Notes under the pieces: generated by a model
Databases searched by the model: none
Told to the model about the DNA's origin: nothing
What the model saw: only the letters and a program-made list of their open reading frames with translations
Origin: DASQUK01 sp046726215
GTDB taxonomy: Bacteria > Actinomycetota > Acidimicrobiia > Acidimicrobiales > VFJN01
Length of the DNA stretch: 64,000 bases
Direction of reading: 5' to 3'
Assembly: GCA_046726215.1 (NCBI GenBank)
Contig: JBKPAA010000039.1
Span: forward strand, 1-64,000
Part shown: positions 60,065 through 64,000 of the stretch, piece by piece
How positions within the stretch are numbered: the first letter of the stretch is position 1
Layout of the letters: each line of letters begins with the position of its first letter
Program-made: the position numbers and the translations under genes

Positions 60065-61645
60065 TCAACTGCGGTCGAGCAGCATCCGAGCGCGTGCGAG
60101 CAACTCGTCGCGAGTGAACGGCTTGGCCAGGATCTCGGCCTTGCCATCGAGCGCCCAAGGCGGAGCGACTCGTTCCTTCGTGTAGCCGGATACGAACAGT
60201 ACGCGTGTGTCCGGCCTGGTTTCGTTGAGTCGACGAGCCACGCTGGGCCCGTCCATGCCCGGCATCACGACGTCGGTCACCAGCAGGTGAATCGGCTCGC
60301 GGCAGACCGCGGCGAGCTCGAGGGCTCGCTCGCCGTCGGGCGCCTCGAGCACTTTGTAGCCCCCGCGCATGAGCAGGTTCCGCGCCCGAGCCCGTACCGC
60401 TGCATCATCCTCGATCAGCAGCACCGTCTCGCTGCCCCCCGTCACCGAGTCGACCCGCGGCTGAGGCATGTCAGGTACCACCTCGCCGACCGGAACGGGC
60501 AGGTACACGGTGAAACGGGTGCCCCGAGCCACCTCACTGTCGACAGTGACGGTGCCGCCGCTGTCGCAGACGATGTCTCTGACCGTAGCCAACCCCAGGC
60601 CGGCGCCCCGCCCAGCGTCTTTGGTCGTGAAGAAGGGCTCGAAGATCCGCCCGACATCGTGGGGACTGATGCCCACCCCATTGTCGGTCACGGTCATCGT
60701 GGTATGCGGCCCGCTCGGGAGCTCATGGGCCGCGGGATGGTCCGCCCCCAGCTCGACGATGCCCGTCGTGAACTCGAGCCGACCTCCGCGCGGCATGGCG
60801 TCCCGGGCGTTGACCGCCAGGTTTACGACGACCTGCTCGAACCGATTGCGGTCTACATGCGCGAGACATCGCGAGGAGCTGAGCCGGACGTCGAGCACAA
60901 CGTCCTCGCCGATGAGCGGCTCCAGCATTGCGGCCACGCTTGTGAGGATCTCGTTGATGTCCACGATCGTCGGCTGCCGCACGTGCTGTCGGCTGAAGGA
61001 CATGAGGTCGTCGACGAGTGAGCTGGCCCGACTGACGGCCGCCTCGATCTCGCGGGCGGGCCTCGCTCCGGGATGGCCGTCGAGGTTGTCGATGAGGTCT
61101 TCGCAGTGGCCGAGGACGGCGGTGAGGACGTTGTTGAAGTCGTGGGCGATCCCGCCGGCCAGCCTGCCGAGCGCGTCCATCTTTCGAGAGATCTCGAGCT
61201 CGCGCTCCAGCTCGGACCGCTCCGATCGGTGCTTCTCCTCGAGTAGCGCCTGGGCCCGCTTGAGATCCTCCAGAGCCCGGGCGCGCCACAGCGACACGAT
61301 GAACACGACGAACAGGATCGACGACAGCAGCGGTATCTCCACGAGCTCCTCGGGCTGCGTCTGTTCGTCGTGCACGGCCGTGGCGACGATGACGGTCACT
61401 ACCGGAACCCAGACGACAGCCCGAAGGGCGAACGCCCAGGTCCCCAGGAACATCGCCGACACCGTGAGCACAACGAACACGATGTGGAACCAGAAGACGA
61501 GGGCGTCCGTGAGCACCGCGAGCAGGGTTGCCACCAGAAGGACGACGTCGATGGCCCATTCCCATGGCCCGAGCATGGGCCGTCCTCGCGCGCGCATGAA
61601 CGGCCCCGGAACGATCGTCCGCCCTTGCCCACCCGAAACCGCCAT
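60065..61645 (-). CDS. Hybrid histidine kinase with C-terminal receiver
   Basis: 526 aa. N-terminal membrane part with several helices (WAIDVVLLVATLLAVLTDAL; ALRAVVWVPVVTVIVATAV), a coiled-coil (EEKHRSERSELERELEISRK), H-box RLAGGIAHDFNNVLTAVLGH, HATPase boxes VNLAVNARDAMPRGG, VTDNGVGIS and GAGLGLATVRDI, then a REC domain (TVLLIEDDAAVRARARNLLM; LLVTDVVMPGMDG; ILAKPFTRDELL). The NtrB-like GIAHDFNN box suits a multistep phosphorelay. Divergent from an OmpR-type regulator across 201 bp; they may or may not be partners. Confidence 0.92.
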   Translation of the reverse strand: MAVSGGQGRTIVPGPFMRARGRPMLGPWEWAIDVVLLVATLLAVLTDALVFWFHIVFVVLTVSAMFLGTWAFALRAVVWVPVVTVIVATAVHDEQTQPEELVEIPLLSSILFVVFIVSLWRARALEDLKRAQALLEEKHRSERSELERELEISRKMDALGRLAGGIAHDFNNVLTAVLGHCEDLIDNLDGHPGARPAREIEAAVSRASSLVDDLMSFSRQHVRQPTIVDINEILTSVAAMLEPLIGEDVVLDVRLSSSRCLAHVDRNRFEQVVVNLAVNARDAMPRGGRLEFTTGIVELGADHPAAHELPSGPHTTMTVTDNGVGISPHDVGRIFEPFFTTKDAGRGAGLGLATVRDIVCDSGGTVTVDSEVARGTRFTVYLPVPVGEVVPDMPQPRVDSVTGGSETVLLIEDDAAVRARARNLLMRGGYKVLEAPDGERALELAAVCREPIHLLVTDVVMPGMDGPSVARRLNETRPDTRVLFVSGYTKERVAPPWALDGKAEILAKPFTRDELLARARMLLDRS

Positions 61646-61755
61646 CCCGCCCCCGGTCGTCCGGCGGAACCCCGACTCAGCCCCTGATCCGCGTACGAAC
61701 GAACCGAGCCGTCGGCAATGCCTGCCAAGGCTCCGCTTCGATTGCTGAGAGAGTG

Positions 61756-61788
61756 TCTCACGAAATTCTCAACAGTTCCTCAACTGAT
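61756..61788. promoter_or_regulatory. Three 11-bp direct repeats, candidate regulator binding site
   Basis: TCTCACGAAAT, TCTCAACAGTT and CCTCAACTGAT follow each other without gaps, sharing YCTCAMN and an 11-bp period. That spacing is how OmpR/PhoB-type regulators bind DNA. The site lies between the divergent kinase and regulator genes, 59 bp before the regulator ATG. Confidence 0.55.
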
Positions 61789-61846
61789 GCTGGGACCACC
61801 CCTGATCCATTGATCGGCACCGCGTCCGGGTGCACGGTGCCAAGAG

Positions 61847-62623
61847 ATGGTCGCAGTCACGTCGGACCGCAGAGTGCTTGCGGCGACACGCCGCTCCGCA
61901 TACCGTCCCGCCGTGGGCTCCGCAAGCGGGACGGCCCATCCATCGACGGGGCGCATCCTTCTCGTCGAGGATGATCCGGCGGTCTTGGAGGTGACCCGGG
62001 ACCATCTGGAGCGGGACGGATTCCGGGTGCTGGCCGCCGCCGATGGCGCGACGGCGCTGGACGTCCTTGCCTCCGAACCCCTCGACCTCGTCGTGCTCGA
62101 TCTGCGCATCCCGGGCTTCGAAGGCTTCGATGTCCTGGCCGCGGTCCGCAGGCTGAGCGACGTCCCGGTCGTCGTCGTCACGGGGCGCAGCGACGAACTC
62201 GACCGCGTCGTCGGGCTGGAGATGGGGGCCGACGACTACGTCGTCAAGCCATTCTCGACCCGGGAGCTCAGCGCGCGGGTCCGTTCCGTGCTCCGACGGG
62301 CTCGACCGCAGCGCGAGCACGACGAGCTGACGTTCGATGGCATGGTGATCGACCCAGCCACTCGCGAGGTCGTGGTGGACGGCAACTTGATCCCGATGAC
62401 GGGTCGGGAGTTCGACCTGCTGCATTTCCTGGCGTCGTCGCCACGCCAGGTGTTCAGCCGTGCCCAGTTGCTCCGCCACGTGTGGAGCTCGTCGCCGGAC
62501 TGGCAGGATGCCGCGACGGTGACCGAGTACATCCACCGGTTGCGCGGCAAGATCGAAGCCGACCCCCACCAGCCGCGTTGGATCACGACCGTTTGGGGTG
62601 TGGGCTACCGCTTCGAGGGGTAA
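61847..62623 (+). CDS. OmpR-family response regulator
   Basis: 258 aa from the ATG. The first 35 residues are not part of the REC domain, so a GTG at 61913 (VGSASGTAHPSTGRILLVED) may be the true start. REC: ILLVEDDPAVLEV, phospho-acceptor Asp85 in LVVLDLRIPGFEG, VTGRSDELDRVVGLEMGADD, VVKPFSTREL. C-terminal winged helix: MTGREFDLLHFLASSPRQVF and VTEYIHRLRGKIEADPHQPR. Transcription regulator, perhaps acting on its own promoter via the 11-bp repeats. Confidence 0.93.
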   Translation: MVAVTSDRRVLAATRRSAYRPAVGSASGTAHPSTGRILLVEDDPAVLEVTRDHLERDGFRVLAAADGATALDVLASEPLDLVVLDLRIPGFEGFDVLAAVRRLSDVPVVVVTGRSDELDRVVGLEMGADDYVVKPFSTRELSARVRSVLRRARPQREHDELTFDGMVIDPATREVVVDGNLIPMTGREFDLLHFLASSPRQVFSRAQLLRHVWSSSPDWQDAATVTEYIHRLRGKIEADPHQPRWITTVWGVGYRFEG

Positions 62624-62808
62624 CGGCGCGGCGCGCCGGCAGCCCGCGAGGCATGAACGCAACCGGGTCAACGCCAAAGGAATCACCTTCAACCAGACCG
62701 AGCACCGCGGTTTCACCGTCTTCATCGCCGACCGACGAGGAAGGCGGTACCTCAGCGTCGGGAGGAGAGCCCGTACATGGAGACTCTGGCTGAATCGGAG
62801 GAGGAGAG

Positions 62809-63273
62809 ATGAGGCGACTGCTTGCTGGTGTGCTCATGGTATTGGCCGTGACCATGCTGTTTTCGGCTCCCGCGGTGGCGGAGGGTCCCGATATGGTCAG
62901 TGGGGGCGGCCGGGGGACCGTCGACGGGATGGCTCCCTTCTCGCAGTTCGGGTTCCAGGTGGCTCGCCATTCCGAGGGCTCGGTCACCGGGCATTTCAAT
63001 TGTCTGATGGCGGGCGCCTCCCAGTTCCCGGGCTTCGATCTGATGGCGGTGCGAGGCCAAGTCAACAACGTCGCCTTCGCTGGCGACACCGTCACGTTCG
63101 AAGGTACGGGGATGTTCCAGACGGGCAATCAAGGAAAGTCGCCCGCCACGTTTCGAGTCGTTGTCACCGAAGGCGGACCAGGCGAGGGAACACTTCAGCT
63201 CACCCTGTTCACACCGTTCCTGTTCGAGCTCCCGACCGAGCAGGTGCTCAACGGGCGGATCGATGTTCACTGA
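62809..63273 (+). CDS. Secreted beta-rich protein, unknown
   Basis: 154 aa, ATG after a GGAGGAGAG site. Signal peptide MRRLLAGVLMVLAVTMLFSA with cleavage after AVA (about 24). The mature part looks like a beta-barrel or sandwich: GGGRGTVDGMAPFSQFGFQV, GSVTGHFNCLM, VNNVAFAGDTVTFEGTGMFQ. It has one Cys. No named family. It follows the response regulator by 185 bp and may be controlled by it. Confidence 0.72.
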   Translation: MRRLLAGVLMVLAVTMLFSAPAVAEGPDMVSGGGRGTVDGMAPFSQFGFQVARHSEGSVTGHFNCLMAGASQFPGFDLMAVRGQVNNVAFAGDTVTFEGTGMFQTGNQGKSPATFRVVVTEGGPGEGTLQLTLFTPFLFELPTEQVLNGRIDVH

Positions 63274-63484
63274 TCGGGACGAGCAACCGACGAGTAGGAC
63301 GCGAGTTCTTTCCCTGGCGGCTCTTGGGTGCTGATCGCGGTCGCGGTCTCGATCCTCGCCGCAGGCGCAGCCCGCGGCTCCGACAACCACTAGATGCGCT
63401 CCCGACCGCAGTCTTCGGGAGAGGAGGGATGCCTCTAGCACAGCTGCTCAGGGGAGCGCGTGCACCAAAGAAGGGAGTTACGAC

Positions 63485-64000
63485 ATGAAACGCAAGAGGC
63501 TCACCTGGCTTGGAGCGGGAGCAGTACTGGCGGCGACGGCCGCTCTCCTGGTTCCCATGATCGCCGGCAGCGCCGCCGGCGGTGCTGCAAACCACCGGTA
63601 CAGCTGGGACATCATCGATGTCGACTTCGCCGCCGGTAGCGTCGCGGCCGGCGGCATCGCGTCGGCCCGCGCCAACGACAACTCCAAGATCACCCTCACC
63701 GGCTCCGGGACCTTCCACGCCAACTCCGGCAAGTCCCAGGACGTGAGCGGCGGAGGAACGTGGCAGACGTTCAGCCCCGGAGGCGCTCCCACGGCAAGTG
63801 GCACCTACGAGGTCACGGGGTTTGTCGACTTCGAGCTGGCGCCCGGGACGCCGCCCCTCCCGGTCGACCTCATCGGCAATCTCGCCGACGTCCGTGCCGG
63901 TCTGGCGGTGCTACGCATCGCCTACTCCGACGGCAGCGACGGCACCCTCGTAGTCAGCTGCCACCTCGTCGGGACCCCGGATTCGGTCTTCGAGGGGATC
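63485..64000 (+). CDS. Secreted beta-rich protein, unknown, 3'-truncated by window
   Basis: At least 172 aa; the frame is open at the window end. ATG with AGGGAG upstream. Signal peptide (RLTWLGAGAVLAATAALLVP) with cleavage near GSAAGG. Mature region YSWDIIDVDFAAGSVAAGGI, SKITLTGSGTFHANSGKSQD, SGGGTWQTFSPGGAPTASGT, built of short strands like the preceding gene's product but not clearly homologous. Function unknown. Confidence 0.7.
   Translation, partial: MKRKRLTWLGAGAVLAATAALLVPMIAGSAAGGAANHRYSWDIIDVDFAAGSVAAGGIASARANDNSKITLTGSGTFHANSGKSQDVSGGGTWQTFSPGGAPTASGTYEVTGFVDFELAPGTPPLPVDLIGNLADVRAGLAVLRIAYSDGSDGTLVVSCHLVGTPDSVFEGI

Overview
The window is about 70% GC, densely packed and rich in overlapping start/stop codons (ATGA, GTGA, TTGA). 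The gene content points to a high-GC actinobacterium: a class E sortase, a HelD/HelR-type RNA polymerase-recycling ATPase, a DUF3052 protein, a DDN-type (F420-family) oxidoreductase, a DtxR-family regulator, and Thr/Pro-rich extracytoplasmic tails. An Acidimicrobiia-like lineage fits best, but that is inference from content; no rRNA or other decisive marker is present.

0-19 kb is mostly chromosomal housekeeping. It begins with a three-gene glycan-type operon (GT4, methyltransferase, alpha/alpha-barrel protein). Next come a membrane-anchored Hsp70-like ATPase, dtd, an Lnt homologue with Ser where the catalytic Cys should be, a TauE/SafE permease and a sortase. The heme operon hemE-hemH-hemG follows, then HelD, a PYROXD2-like flavoprotein, and an iron-type ABC ATPase overlapping a second flavoprotein.

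19.5-30.3 kb is the most intriguing part. A polyprenyl diphosphate synthase overlaps an unknown protein. Divergent to them is an operon of an unknown 546-aa protein, a class III cyclase/STAND-ATPase/TPR protein and a 713-aa CrtI/HpnE-like flavoprotein. A DDN-like oxidoreductase, two tiny helical proteins and a GT2 follow. The small proteins and the polyprenyl-synthase partner share a short helical motif.

30.3-45.4 kb holds the Fe(III) ABC binding protein and permease (whose likely ATPase is 13 kb away), a GT-C-like membrane protein, a DtxR regulator, a 56-aa Cys/His protein, a GlxA regulator, and an NDH-2 gene preceded by a near-perfect Rex operator. After these come SnoaL, DUF3052, 1-Cys peroxiredoxin and CDF transporter genes, a secreted duplicated-domain protein, a two-component system and an M20 peptidase. 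Nested inverted-repeat elements lie near 19.3, 33.1 and 40.9 kb.

45.6-60 kb is an accessory region anchored on tRNA-Arg(CCU). Two partial copies of the tRNA 3' end (about 52.3 and 58.5 kb) divide it into two cassettes of about 6 kb. The first has an acyl-CoA dehydrogenase pseudogene and a LacI-regulated sugar ABC operon. The second has a secreted GH3 beta-glucosidase, a dehydrogenase remnant, small proteins and a RibD-type reductase. A C-terminally truncated tyrosine recombinase with a degenerate HNH-like N-terminus follows. Sugar import and GH3 hydrolysis probably act together on beta-glucosides.

60-64 kb has a hybrid histidine kinase divergent from an OmpR-type regulator, with three 11-bp direct repeats between them, then two secreted proteins, the last running off the window.
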